Below, piece by piece: positions 47,591 through 58,659 of a DNA stretch of 64,000 bases (position 1 is the first letter of the stretch; each line of letters begins with the position of its first letter). The notes under the pieces were generated by a model. That model saw only the letters and a program-made list of their open reading frames with translations, did no database searches and had not been told where the DNA came from. Origin of the DNA: Kingdonia uniflora (lineage: Eukaryota; Streptophyta; Magnoliopsida; Ranunculales; Circaeasteraceae); NCBI GenBank assembly GCA_014058105.1, contig JACGCM010002657.1:558001-622000 (forward strand), read 5' to 3'. A program made the position numbers and the translations under genes.

Positions 47591-47773
47591 CAATTACAGA
47601 AAGTTGGTCACATCGATGATCAGCCTTTAAAAGAAGAACCTACAAAATACATCGACATTGATAGACCTAGCAGGGATACTTTCATCGGTACCAATTTGGT
47701 CTAGCATTATAAAGAGGCTCTCATTCAATTTTTACGAATAAATCATGATATCTTTGTATGAACTTTCGAAGAG

Positions 47774-49100
47774 ATGCCTGAGGTCAATTCGACCAAGGCA
47801 TGTCACAAATTGGCCATCAACATCAATGCCACAATGGTCAAACAAAAACAACGACGACTTTCACCTCGCCTTCAAGATGAAGTCAACATTAAGATCAAGA
47901 AATTGGTCAAAGTGGGGTTCATTCAAGAAGCCAAATATCCAAATTGGATATCAAACATCGTCGCAGTTCCAAAGAAGAATGGAAAGGTCCGAGTTTGTGT
48001 AAATTTTACCGATCTAAATAAACATACTCTAAAGAATAGTTTCTCTCTTCTCATCATCCATCAAATTCTTGATTCTACGGCAGGTCACAAACTTCCATCT
48101 ATGATAGACGCTCTTGGAAGAAGATCAAGAAAAAACCACTTTCAGTACTAAAAGAGGACTTTACCGCTACAAAGTCATGCCCTTCAAACTCAAAAACGTA
48201 GGTGCGGCTTATCAACAGTTAATAACAACTATGTTCATAACACATCTCGGCAAAATCTTTGAAGTCTACATCGATGATCTCTTGTGTAAGAGCATACAGT
48301 CAAACAACCACATCACAGATCTAACCACAATATTCAACATTCTACGATCTTACAAGATGCGACTCAATCCTGGTAAGTGTCAATTTGGAGTACATTCAGG
48401 TTGATTCCTCGGCCATCTTATCTACAAAAAGGTGATTGAGGCCAACTCAGATCAAATTCAAGCTCTCCTCAACATACTATCTCAAAAGACGATGAAGAAC
48501 GTATAAAAACCTGCCAGCAAAATTGCCACAATCAGCCGATTCATTTCTAAATCTTTTGATTGCTGTCATTAGTTGTTCCTACTGCTCCGAGGTTGTGCCA
48601 AATGTGGAAAAGTTTAGCCCAACGAAGAGATCAAGTGGACATCAGAATGCGAGGAAGATTTTTAGGAACTCAAAACCTATCTGGAAAAGTCTCCCATCAT
48701 GAGCACCCCGGCTGATAATGAGGAGTTGATCATCGACCTCGGAGTTACAGACAGTTCTATCAGCTCGGTTCTTATTCGACTTGAGGGGAAAATCAAAAAG
48801 CCAGTGTACTTTATCAGTAAAACCCTCACTCTAGTGGAATCAAAGCATTCTAAAATAGAGAGACTCCTTCTAACTCTTATTTACACTTGACAGAAACTTA
48901 AGCGCTACTTTCAAGCCCATTCAGTCAAAGTCATGAATAACTACCCACTCCTAAAAGTTTTATCCAAAAAGGAAAAATCTAAAATAGTGCAGCAATGGTC
49001 GGTCAGTTTGGGAGAATATGATATCAAGTTCGAACAACGACATTCCAAAAAGGGATAGGCTGTTGTTGATTTTCTTGCAAATTTTCTAGTGGAAGATCCT
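47774..49100 (+). pseudogene. T4 reverse transcriptase and RNase H
   Basis: MPEVNSTKACHKLAININ, LVKVGFIQEAKYPNWISNIVAV, PKKNGKVRVCVNFTDLNKHT, then HKLPSMIDA at 48110. There a short deletion removes the SSGYHQIP stretch and shifts frame. RT resumes with EDQEKTTFSTKRGLYRYKVMPF and the intact catalytic VYIDDLLCKS (about 48265-48295), MRLNPGKCQFGVHSG and AISRF-type tether. RNase H follows: SPIMSTPADNEELIIDLGVTD, KKPVYFISKTLT, KIERLLLTLIY and QWSVSLGEYDIKFEQR to about 49080. Several stops. Confidence 0.85.
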
Positions 49101-49194
49101 AATGGGAGGAGCACGATCCTGACCTCACAGAAGATATTATAGAAGATCCCCCCACCAAAGCATTTAACGAGCGGGATGAATGGGTTACACATAA

Positions 49195-49580
49195 AGGGTA
49201 GAAACTTCTTACAGATAGTTTAGTAGGGCCCGCATGGTCAGGAATTGGAATCGTATGGATTACCCCTTCCAACGACAGAATTAAGAAATTAATCTGCTTA
49301 AATTTTAAAGCCTCCAACAACATCATTGAATACGAAGCTCTAATTCATGGACTCGACTTGCTTACGACCTTGGCGTCCCAGAGCTCTAAATATACATAGA
49401 TTCTCTACTCATCGTCCACCATTACTCAAAAAATAACAAGAAGAATAGTAAGATGAGCTAGTATACAGCCATCGTTGCCGACAGGATGAACAAATTTATG
49501 CAAGCTAGTTATGACTATCTTCCTCGAGATGAAAACTGACATGTTGATTCCTTGGCTTACCTATCCAGGGTTTTAGGTAT
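49195..49580 (+). pseudogene. T4 second, archaeal-type RNase H
   Basis: LLTDSLVGPAWSGIGIVWITP, then ICLNFKASNNIIEYEALIHGLDLLTTLG, and PRDEN.HVDSLAYLSRVLG. FKASNN..EYEALI.GL is the hallmark of the archaeal-type RNase H that Tat elements carry between the ordinary RNase H and integrase. Stops and frame shifts are present. Confidence 0.75.
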
Positions 49581-49767
49581 AGAAGCAAGATATCTATAGA
49601 TAAAAGTGATATCAACCCCCAGCATTGATTTCCATTCTGTATGTATAATCAATACTAGGGATAATAAAGAAGAGGACGATGATTGGCAAAAGCCCTTCAT
49701 TGCCTATCTTGGCTCTGGCAACAAATGAAAATGGCCCCTCTCAACAGATCTAAGATAGCGCCGACAG

Positions 49768-50935
49768 TTGATCAAGAATTCTAAGAGCTACACAGTTCAT
49801 AACGGTTACCTCTACCACCACTCAGTTACCAGGCCTTATCTCGAGTGCCTCTCCTGGGAGATGGCAAGCAGAATGCTCAGAGATTTATGTGAAGGAACTT
49901 GTAGCTCCCATACCGCAGGTCAATTACTCACTAATAGAGCAATCACATAAGGAGTATTCAGGCCAGGAATGTGCAAGGAAGCAGAAGAGTACTCACACAA
50001 ATACGATATATGCCAATAACATATATACATGATCCACGCCCCAACGCTCGAGCTACATGCAAGCAAGGTATTCTGGCCATTCAAGTGGTGGGCGCTCGAT
50101 CTCGTTGGAGAATTTCCTAATACTCCAAGTAACTGACGATACCTACTCGTAGCAACAGATTATTTTACAAAATAGGTCGATGCAATTCCACTCTGTCAAA
50201 CTAGAGAAGAAGAGGTCCTCTTTTTTATCTAGGAACAAATTATCACAAAGTTTGGATGCTCCCACCTAATTTGGATCGATAACGGGCCACAGTTCATTGG
50301 TAAAAAAGTTGTAGCCTTCCTCAGTAAACACAACATCATCCACTCACCATCCAATCCCTACTACCATCAAAGCAATGACCAAATCAAAATCACCAACAAA
50401 ACCATAGTGGATGGACTCAAGAAAATGCTCCAATCACAGAAAAAAAGAGAATTGGATACGAAAAGTTCTTCATGTCTTATGGGTATACCGTACCACTCCA
50501 CGTCAATCAACCGGCTGTACCCCATTTCTCCTCGCCTATGGCACCGAAGCCGTCATTCTAATAAAATACCGTCATCCCATCAAATATCACAAACTTACTT
50601 ACGAAAAAAATGAGTTTGAATTGGCCTGTAATATGAATAGGATTTATAAAACTAGGGAACGCATTATTGCCAACCTAGGTCGATATCACCATACGTTTGC
50701 CAGCTCGTACAACAAAAGAGTTCAAAGCCGTACATTCCAAATTGACGATCTTGTCCTCAGATAAATCCATCAACACAGAAAAGAGGCACATGCCGAGAAA
50801 CTGGCAAAAAATTAGGAAGGTCTATTTCTTATCGTTGGTGAAACTGGTCTGGGATAATATTATCTCATGACGGAGCAAGAAGTTTGAATCTCAAATCCAT
50901 AAAACACTTGGCGACAAAAGTGGTACTATCGTTAA
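49768..50935 (+). pseudogene. T4 integrase, catalytic Glu replaced by Lys
   Basis: SYTVHNGYLYHHSVTRPYLECL, then degraded zinc-binding text (HKYDICQ). In the core: WWALDLVGEFPNTPSN with the first Asp (50098), IDNGPQFIGKKVVAFLSKHN with the second Asp (50278), and NDQIKITNKTIVDGLK where the Glu expected 36 residues on is Lys (50386-50388). YRTTPRQSTGCTPFLLAYGTEAVI, NEFELACNMNRIYKTRERIIANLG and QSRTFQIDDLVLR follow, with the pol end WYYR at TAA 50933. The last part is in several frames. Confidence 0.85.
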
Positions 50936-51084
50936 GTCCATCGATTCTCCACTTTAAAATTCTCGTTCTTTTTATTCCAAAAGTAAAATTTCATCTCCAT
51001 ACAGTATACATTCTATTCTATTCAATGAAACTTCTAAGTATTTTCCCATATTACTCTCTACTTACATAGACTTTACTACATTAC

Positions 51085-51500
51085 ATAAATTAAGGCAAAA
51101 ATTAATACTAGCTTTAAACCATCTCTATACAGATTAAAACAAAAGTAATACTAGCATTTAATTGAACTCTATACATATTAAAGCAAAGGTAAAACTAGCT
51201 TTCAATCGAACTCTATACAGATTAAAGCAAAAGCAAAACTAGGTTTCAATCAAACTCTATACAGATTAACGCAAATGTAAAACTATCTTTCAATTGAAGT
51301 CTATACCGATTAAAGCAAAGGTAAAACTAGCTTTCAATCAATTTTTATACATATTAAGGCAAAGGAAAAACTAGCTTTCAATTGCCTCTTTATACAAAAT
51401 CTGCGATTAAAACGAAGGTAATAATAGTTTTCAATCAAAGATCTCTACCCGATATAAGATAATGCAAAGGTAAAACTAGCTTTCATTTCTCAATATGTCT
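51085..51500 (+). repeat. T4 3' UTR minisatellite, about nine units
   Basis: Units of about 46 bp repeat ATTAAAGCAAAGGTAAAACT, AGCTTTCAATCGAACTCTAT and variants. Same position and sequence family as in T3 (about five units), so copy number differs between insertions. Confidence 0.9.
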
Positions 51501-51734
51501 GCAATAAATACTTCTACAGGTTACATCTATAAGCCACTTTTAAGGATTCTTCTCAGCTAATAGGAGGTCAACTACGCTTTTCCCTGCAATAGGAGGACGA
51601 TCAGCCATAAAATCTCGAGCTCGAGCAGCTACAATAATCCTGCCTTGCTCTACCAATTCAGCAGGACGAGAACCTAACTCCATTTCTATGACGTTCATAT
51701 AGTTTCCTCGATTTATATCGGCTCTACAAATACA

Positions 51735-52990
51735 TCATCTTCCAGACAGGCAATCATGCAAGGTATTCTTCACTAACCCAAGCCTTCCCACTTCCTCCAT
51801 AAAATAGGTAATAACAGCCATTAGCATTTGTAAGCGCGTTACCTCGGGAATAACTGCCTTGGAAAAAATCTCTCTCACTTTCTGATGACGCTCTTGCAAC
51901 TTTTTATACCGTGCGTTTTTCCATTCCATGTGACTATATACACGGGACATAAGATTATTATGCCCCTTCGCCTTCTTTACTGTTTATTTGACTCAGCCTG
52001 GTTCATCATCCTCAATTCTACCACCTTAGCACGAAGTTCCTCAAGCACCCTGTCTTTACCTATACTTCCTCCAGCAGGAGACTTTTATAAAAATTCATCC
52101 TTTTTTAGTTATCAATTACTCCTTACCCCTGATCACCCGTTCTAACTCCCACTTTCTGCTATGAGTAGCATCTAACTTACCTTGGCACTCTCTCAAGTGC
52201 TTTGTTCATCTTTGTACGCGAGCTTGAATGTGGGCTACATCTCCCTCCATCTCACTAATTTGAGCTGATAGGTCAACAACATCCCCTTTTACAATGGAGA
52301 CCCCGGCATAGCAATTATTCTTCTTCGACCGCTCCCCAGCCTCGGCCTTCTTGTCACACAAATTAGTCATAGCCAAATCGACATTCAATTGGGTTACCCT
52401 CTAATTCAATTCATTACATCATCTTCGAACCATCCGGAAATCTAAATCTTTAGCAGGTAAAGCCTAACTCAACTACTCAACAACAATTTTAGATTTGGAT
52501 AGGTCATCTCGAGCTCTCTTCAGCTCGCTATCTTTCTCAATCATTATTCTCTTTAATCGCTCCAGTTTGCTTTTGGAACTCACTAGATTAACTCAAGTCT
52601 GCTCATGCTCGTTCGTTTTACTAATTAATTGGCCCTTAAGACTGGCCAAAACCTTCGTAATACATTTTATGTCGTTTCTAGCGACTGGATACTGTATCGA
52701 GCCATGTCCGCCTCCTTACTCTTCTCTATCAAAGCATCATTCCGTCTTTTAAGCTTCTCAACCTCCTCCTTCGCCTCCTCACGATCTTTTTACCCCTTAT
52801 TAATTTTAGCATTTTGTCCCTCAATCTTAGTCAGCTCTTCAACAGTTTGTATTGCCTCGAGAAGCTTAAAATGAACTCTGACGTGTTGGTCATTCCTATC
52901 TTCATTTGCCTCTTTTATCCTATCATACTCTACCGTAAACTCTTGGTTATATTGGATTGTCTCATGCTCACTTAAGCGAGCTGACTCCAG
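51735..52990 (-). pseudogene. T4 antisense gene, last block: coiled coil
   Basis: Pieces at 52388-52206 (VDLAMTNLCDKKAEAGERSKKN, VVDLSAQISEMEGDVAHIQARV) and 51950-51735 (KKLQERHQKVREIFSKAVIP, LQMLMAVITYFMEEVGRL), with further coiled-coil text up to 52990 broken by stops. It matches T3 26330-27300. The C-terminus lies just beside the minisatellite. Confidence 0.65.
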
Positions 52991-53574
52991 TTCGACCTAC
53001 ATCACATAAACAATACATCAAGTTTGATTTAACAATACACAATAATCATATCGTAATACAAGAACTTGATTTCAAAAGAATTTCTATCTTTTGATATCTA
53101 CTATTATAAAACTACTTATAAACTTAAGGTCGAAGTATGATCCCAGTTCGATGACAATAACGCGTACATCAAATTTCAAGGTACAGATTCTCTATGTTCT
53201 AACATTTTCAACACTTGGGTATTATCTAGACACAGTTGATTACCATTGCCCTAAGCTGTTAACACGTTTTTGGTATATCTCTATACTCAAACTTACACTT
53301 TGTAGCTCTAAAGTAATACAGCATACAAATCAAATATTTCTTGCTCTTCTCTAACTTGTAGCTTTGCTTGGGAAGACAATAGAGGTGCTGAGGTGTCTTT
53401 CTCCTTAGCAAGCTCATTCTCTAACTCCTCAATTCCGAGGCGCATATCCTTAAGTTCCTACAAATAATTTTTACAAACATCTCTTAGCCTACAGATGTTC
53501 ATCTTACAAAATAATATCCTATACAATTACAGTTCTTAAACCCCACAAATCACACATCTATAAATTTAACAATT

Positions 53575-53967
53575 CTACTCTACCTTCTCATTATCATTCC
53601 TTAGATTTTTATTGTCATCTCCTTGGTTCTTTAGCTCAGTTTGGGGAGATACACCATCCAACCCTCCTACCACTCCAACAACGTCATCTTCCACCTCTTT
53701 CTCTTCGGTGTAGGTACCCTCCATAATGGTTGTCACCTCAGCTTTAGAGTACCCCACTTTGAGGAGTCGACGCTCGAGTTTATCGCGCTCTACCACCTTA
53801 TCCAGGTTCTTCTGTACTTCTTCTGTCAGCTCATTAATTTGAACCTCCTGTACAACCTTAAGAGAATCTAGTCGATTACCCTCCCAAACCAGGTCAGACT
53901 TCAATTGAGCCATCTTCTTCTCAAACTCAGCTTTTTCCACCTCAATTCCAAGGTAGATCCCCTTCAT
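53575..53967 (-). pseudogene. T4 antisense gene, middle block
   Basis: 130 open codons: MKGIYLGIEVEKAEFEKKMA, LKVVQEVQINELTEEVQKNL, RDKLERRLLKVGYSKAEVTT, acidic TEEKEVEDDVVGVVGGLDG and VSPQTELKNQGDD. It aligns with T3 28289-27870. The phrase GLDGVSPQT is, to my knowledge, frequent in hypothetical proteins of plant retroelement origin. Still fully open, unlike the sense genes around it. Confidence 0.7.
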
Positions 53968-54028
53968 CAGTCAGGCAGCCTACAAAAAACAAATTGAACA
54001 TATTTTCAGCTCGAATCACAATACAGAT

Positions 54029-54560
54029 TCAGAAAACATATAAATCACCAAAACATTCCACTTTGCTCATCTCCTCAACACTCTTGCGTACTGTAAGCTT
54101 TACCTTATCCTCTATAGCTCTCAGCTCATCTTCCTCAACAGGCCGATTCTCCACGACCTTCTCCCCAATCATTTTAGTTAGAGGATCTACCCTCATCTTT
54201 TTTGTATCCTCCTCGACCACACTACTCCCCGTGGTCTCAGAGGTTAAGCCACGCTTCAAAACCCTCTTCTTTGGAAATATCTGAGCTAACTTGCTCGATG
54301 TAGTAGATTCTGGCGCATCCATAAAATCTAACCCAGTGGGCTTCGTCAAAGCCACTCACTTCTCTCCATCAGCCCCTTTTTTCTTACCGGCTCCAACCCC
54401 TGTCATTAGTTTCGTCGCTTAAGACTTTTGAACCTTCTCGGACTTGCTGTTAGCTCATTTATTTCTATTAATACCAAGATCCTCAAGAACTGCCTCAAGC
54501 TTAGCCCAATCTCGAGCAATAGTATCTAGCAGTACTCCTTATTCTTTACCTTTGACTGAG
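54029..54560 (-). pseudogene. T4 antisense gene, basic linker block
   Basis: The open stretch 54355-54029 reads MALTKPTGLDFMDAPESTTS, LAQIFPKKRVLKRGL, SVVEEDTKKMRVDPLTKMIG and VKLTVRKSVEEMSKVE. Upstream to 54560 a broken part (AKLEAVLEDLGINRNK, KSEKVQKS) matches T3 28865-28700. Basic clusters could serve nuclear import. Confidence 0.55.
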
Positions 54561-54626
54561 GACCTGTAAAACAAATACAACACATTTTCAAACAACAGAA
54601 CAACCCTCAATAACAGGAATTCGATT

Positions 54627-55165
54627 TTATACACTATTACACTTACTTTTCTTCACAGTTCTATACAGAAGTTCTATGGGTTCTTCATCTTCTCTGTGAA
54701 GGCAATCACCTTTCACCCATATCATATTATCATTCCATATATAACCTGCTGAATTTTGATCGAAGACAAGCGGCCGAGACGAGCTTGAAAAGAAATATAT
54801 ATGCCCCTCCACTTGCAGAATAATTTTTTACACCATAAAACTGCAAAACATCTTCCGAAGATGTTCTTATCTCTACCTTATTCTTCTCCCACAACCTATT
54901 AAAACTCTCACAGACATTGATCACCTCCCACATGTTCCCTTTCAACTGGGCCAGATAAGCCCCTATGGTATTCATCATCCCTTTAACAAGATTGTAAACG
55001 GGTAAACTCAACCTGTACTCCAATTGAGGTAGGTAACACAGAAAGCACTCTTCCAGTCACCTTAGATATTCCCATCATAATACTCCAAGGAGATCGATTT
55101 TTCCACCACCACCACCCTATCCGATTTCTCCTTCTCTAAACCAGGCAACAAAAAGAAATGTTGCT
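54627..55165 (-). pseudogene. T4 antisense gene, conserved globular block
   Basis: EQHFFLLPGLEKEKSDR, VEKSISLEYYDGNI, then 55023-54730: RLSLPVYNLVKGMMNTIGAY, LAQLKGNMWEVINVCESFNR, EDVLQFYGVKNYSASGGAYI. In the next frame (to 54627): AGYIWNDNMIWVKGDCLHRE, DEEPIELLYRTVKKS. Nearly collinear with T3 29510-29000. One frameshift near 54800. The upstream side is cut by the LINE insertion at about 55205. Confidence 0.7.
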
Positions 55166-55204
55166 CCCCAGATTTTATAATATAACCTCTAAACTGTCTA
55201 CCAG

Positions 55205-55620
55205 TATGTTCATCATCCATTGTTTATTGCACTGTAAAAGACATGGTTGGTTTCCTCTCATTGTTGAGGTGGATGCTGAACTTCTATTAAACTGGTATAG
55301 GTGCAAGCACACATGTCCGGCAAAGTACAGCGCAACTTGGAAACTCATTAGTCAGCTAGGAAGGGAGCTACATATCATCAAGCTACACACTTACAGAGAA
55401 GGAAATGGAACGGCTGATGGACTATCAAAACTTGGTAGTTCCCAACATTCACAGCTATTTTGGAATGCGTCAATGTTACCAAGGCAAATTCGGGCAACAT
55501 ACTTCTTGGATAAAATAGGAACAACTATTATTAGGCATTAAACTAGTGGCCAGGCTTTATGACCTTCACATGTACTATTGCTTTGTTAAATAAATAAAAC
55601 ATAAATTCGATCAAAAAAAA
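55205..55620 (+). mobile_element. LINE 3' end with poly(A), inserted in T4
   Basis: The + frame up to TAA 55539 reads HCLLHCKRHGWFPLIVEVDA, ELLLNWYRCKHTCPAKYSAT, LHIIKLHTYREGNGTADGLS, then LPRQIRATYFLDKIG, the RNase H-like C-terminus (RVT_3) of a plant LINE. It is followed by a short 3' UTR and A8 at 55613-55620. Comparison with T3 shows that T4 sequence is interrupted here and that about 0.7 kb of the antisense gene is missing at the site. The left edge is uncertain by about 30 bases. Confidence 0.75.
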
Positions 55621-56150
55621 GATCTCTGCTATTTTTTATCTTATCTCTCCTACTATTCTTCAATTTTTTAGAAGTTGATAAACGTTTGAATGAGGAAGAT
55701 GAAGCATTATTTATAGATTCTCTCTCTCTAACTGCTGGCAATTATTGGGCCTCCCATAAGCCGCCCTTGGTTTTGGAACCGAGGCGCCCCTTCCACAATT
55801 AATGTCAGACATTTTGTACTTTTGCGGTGAAAACACCTTCCCATTATTGCCCAATGCCCTATATTTTAATATATTCTCATCTTTTTCTACACAAATCTCC
55901 CTCTGACCACCTCACACTCATGATGACTCAGCACTTAGATGTAATCGAACTATACAAGAGACAAAAATCAGCTACCTACTTTTCTCTATTCTTGTTTCTA
56001 CTATTAATAAACTGCTAACATCATTTTCAAAGCTCTCCTATTTCAAATTCAATTTTTTTATTCATAACTGCCGCAAACAATATTTGTTACAAAATAGGAC
56101 ATATTCAAAACATCATTTTGGTTATAGTTATTCGACCTCATACATATCAC

Positions 56151-56543
56151 TCATTCACATATAATTGTACATACAACATCTAGATGTCTTGGGGAACCAC
56201 ACCTAATTAGTTCGCCCCCAACAATTCTCACATCTTCCACATCGATCTCTTCCTCAGGAATTTGCCTAATGGCCTCTCTTCGATCTGCAGGCTCCAGAAT
56301 CATTTCATGGAATATCTCCGAGTAAAAATGACGCCGAATCTCAAGTTCCCTCGCCCTCAAATCTATGCCTTCGAACTGCAATTCAGATTTAGGCAATTCA
56401 TAATCATAATCTAACAACCCAAAAATTCTCTCTCGAACTTCAGCCATCTTTATCGCTAACCGTCCTGCAGCAGCTTGACAAACTCTCACAGATTGAGTCT
56501 TCACCATATTCTCTTTCTTCCTCTTTAAATTACATTTCTCCAT
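56151..56543 (-). pseudogene. T4 antisense gene, second block
   Basis: 130 open codons: KTQSVRVCQAAAGRLAIKMA, VRERIFGLLDYDYELPKSEL, LEIRRHFYSEIFHEMILEPA, REAIRQIPEEEIDVEDVRIV, GGELIRCGSPRHLDVV. T3 has a decayed copy at 30835-31130. Mixed charged and aromatic, probably a folded domain of unknown role. Confidence 0.65.
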
Positions 56544-57409
56544 ATTTATGCAATTTTCTAGATCACTTCAAATCACCTACATTACGTATATGTAGTATGG
56601 TTTTCCATAACAGGAAACCTTAAGATCCTGATATGAAAGTTATTTGAACTTATTTATCCATATAGACCTCTTTTGATTCGTCTTATCTCATTCCGAACTT
56701 GTCTGCCCCCCTAATACAACATTTCAAGAGAGATCCCCCTGGGCTCGAATTTAAATTCCTAGAAATTCTAAGATATTCTTCCCCATAATTCTACCATATA
56801 TTCAGTTCAAAAAAAAATGCACATCTTCTATTTCACAAAAACATTTTTTAACATCTCGGTTACTATAAGAAACTTTCCAGTTTGATCTCAAATATTAAAT
56901 TTTGTCCTCTAATCGCACATATCTATATTTCTTAAAACTTGATTTCAATCACAAGAGTTAATTCAATCTATCAGCAGAGAGTTTAAATAAATATTTTTAT
57001 TAAGCTCGAATATTAATTACAAATACGTTACAGATAGCAAGTCTTTCAGGTACTTTACAGATAACAAGTCTTTCAGGTACTTTAGAGATAATAAATCCTT
57101 CAGTTCATTCTCAAAATCATTTAGTTTTCAGTAATGTTTCACTCCGAGAATCTTCTGAAGCAAAACTATAACTGGAAATCACTGAGCATCCAACTTCTTC
57201 ACGCCATTTTCTTTGACAAGAAACTGAGTTTGGTCGAAGTCAAGACATGGAAGCAAGGATGTCAGTGCTTGAACCAACTCTTTAAACAAAAGGCCTTCTT
57301 AGCACCATGAGACAATAATTATGCAGGAGCAAGACTTCCAATCTCCGTCTTCCTCCTACACCACCATTGCCACCTCCTCCATAACCCCCATCAAAAAAGG
57401 GTTGATTGA

Positions 57410-57762
57410 CGCGAAATGGAGTCCTAACTTAGAATCCAGTCCTTCGTAGGATACTGGCAGTATTGCCTCGCAGTTATACCAGTACCCACATCTATCTCCT
57501 CAGCCTTGTCTTCTGAAAGGATGCGGAGATACCTCCAACATACCTCGCTAGTCAAGACCACGTAATGAAATCTTCACATACAGTAATAGTCTTCCTCAGC
57601 TTCAGCCTCTTCTTTTTGCAACAAACTTTGATACGTTGGTGGAACGGGAAACGGGGTGGGCATCTCTAAAGATTGATCACCGAAGTATCTCAACTTGAAT
57701 CTCTGTATCTTAACAAAGACTCTCTCTTCATAAACAATTCTCCAGGTCTTCACCATTATCAC
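57410..57762 (-). pseudogene. T4 antisense gene, first block
   Basis: MIMVKTWRIVYEERVFVKIQ, LRYFGDQSLEMPTPFPVPPT, EEAEAEEDYYCM, stop at 57574, then a matching continuation (EEIDVGTGITARQYCQYPTKD) to about 57410. T3 32396-32079 is the counterpart. Located 330 bases from the 3' LTR, so antisense transcription would start in or near that LTR. Confidence 0.6.
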
Positions 57763-58077
57763 TCAGGAAATAGAGAAAAAAAAATTAACAATAGCGCACT
57801 TTGCCAGAATTCACGGTACAGGTACTATTTATATAACCCTTGTATTTAATGCGCAAATACGTTTCCAAAGCAATCATCATTCAAAACAGAACCACTCTCA
57901 GAACCCCAAGCATCCATTACATCAATACTTTTCTTCGTCATTCAATACAGATACATCCCCCCATAAAAAACAAATAACCATTTCCATACCAGTCAAATCA
58001 ACATTAAATACATCATTTTTTTTTCAACTTCCAACGCACAGGATCTTTCTCAACCAAAGCCACTCGTGCCTTCAGTT

Positions 58078-58654
58078 GCGAGGGGGCAATTGGATGGGCC
58101 TACCCTTTGATCTAGTCTAAATTTAAACTACTTCGATATCAGACTCACGCATTTTATACGTGATATGAATAGTCAGCATTGACACCTATACTACGAACTG
58201 ATAAAGAACGTTGTTCGAGCACAACGGAAGAACATAAGCAAGTCAAAGGCATTTGTCTCCCATAAACTCAATAGTTACTCAGTCAACCACCACTCACCTT
58301 ATTATTCAATGAACATGCTTCCGCACGATAATGAGTGACGGGTAAGGCCTATATAAAGAAAAAGTTTCATAAGAGATAGGGACGAGAAAAAAAAACCACA
58401 AAGAAAAACTTATTATTTACAAGATCAAGTATTTCTAGTTCGAGAGATCACTTAAAATATGATATCAACCTCAAGCAATAAAAGTTACTGTTGTTAAAAC
58501 CCTCAACTCGATGTTGCGGTTTTTTACCTATTCAAAGGTTTTCCACACTAAATCGCCTATGTCATTTCTAACTTTACATTAGTTTTTATCACAGGTAAAT
58601 CGGTGTAAGAGCTAATTCTGTGCCATTTTGAGCTAACGGAATTAGGCCATTCTA
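58078..58654 (+). repeat. T4 polypurine tract and 3' LTR
   Basis: Purine tract GCGAGGGGGCAAT (58078-58090), then the LTR 58091-58654 (564 bp) starting TGGATGGGCC and ending GGCCATTCTA (the terminal CA has changed). TATA near 58350, AATAAA at 58477-58482. ATTAT follows at 58655-58659, the right copy of the target-site duplication. Confidence 0.95.
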
Positions 58655-58659
58655 ATTAT

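Larger units (their letters stand above)
44793..58654 (+). mobile_element. T4: complete Ty3/gypsy Tat-lineage retrotransposon, 13.9 kb
   Basis: It has two LTRs, a 5-bp target-site duplication, primer region, gag, protease, RT, RNase H, a second archaeal-type RNase H, integrase, minisatellite, antisense gene and polypurine tract. The two RNase H domains and an extra gene before the 3' LTR are marks of the Tat lineage. The LTRs differ at well over a tenth of positions by eye, so the insertion is old. It carries a later LINE insertion at about 55205-55620. All sense genes are broken. Confidence 0.95.

Noticed and set aside
51085..51500. CRISPR-like array
   Set aside because: Degenerate minisatellite of about 46 bp in a retrotransposon 3' UTR; no spacer structure and no cas genes.
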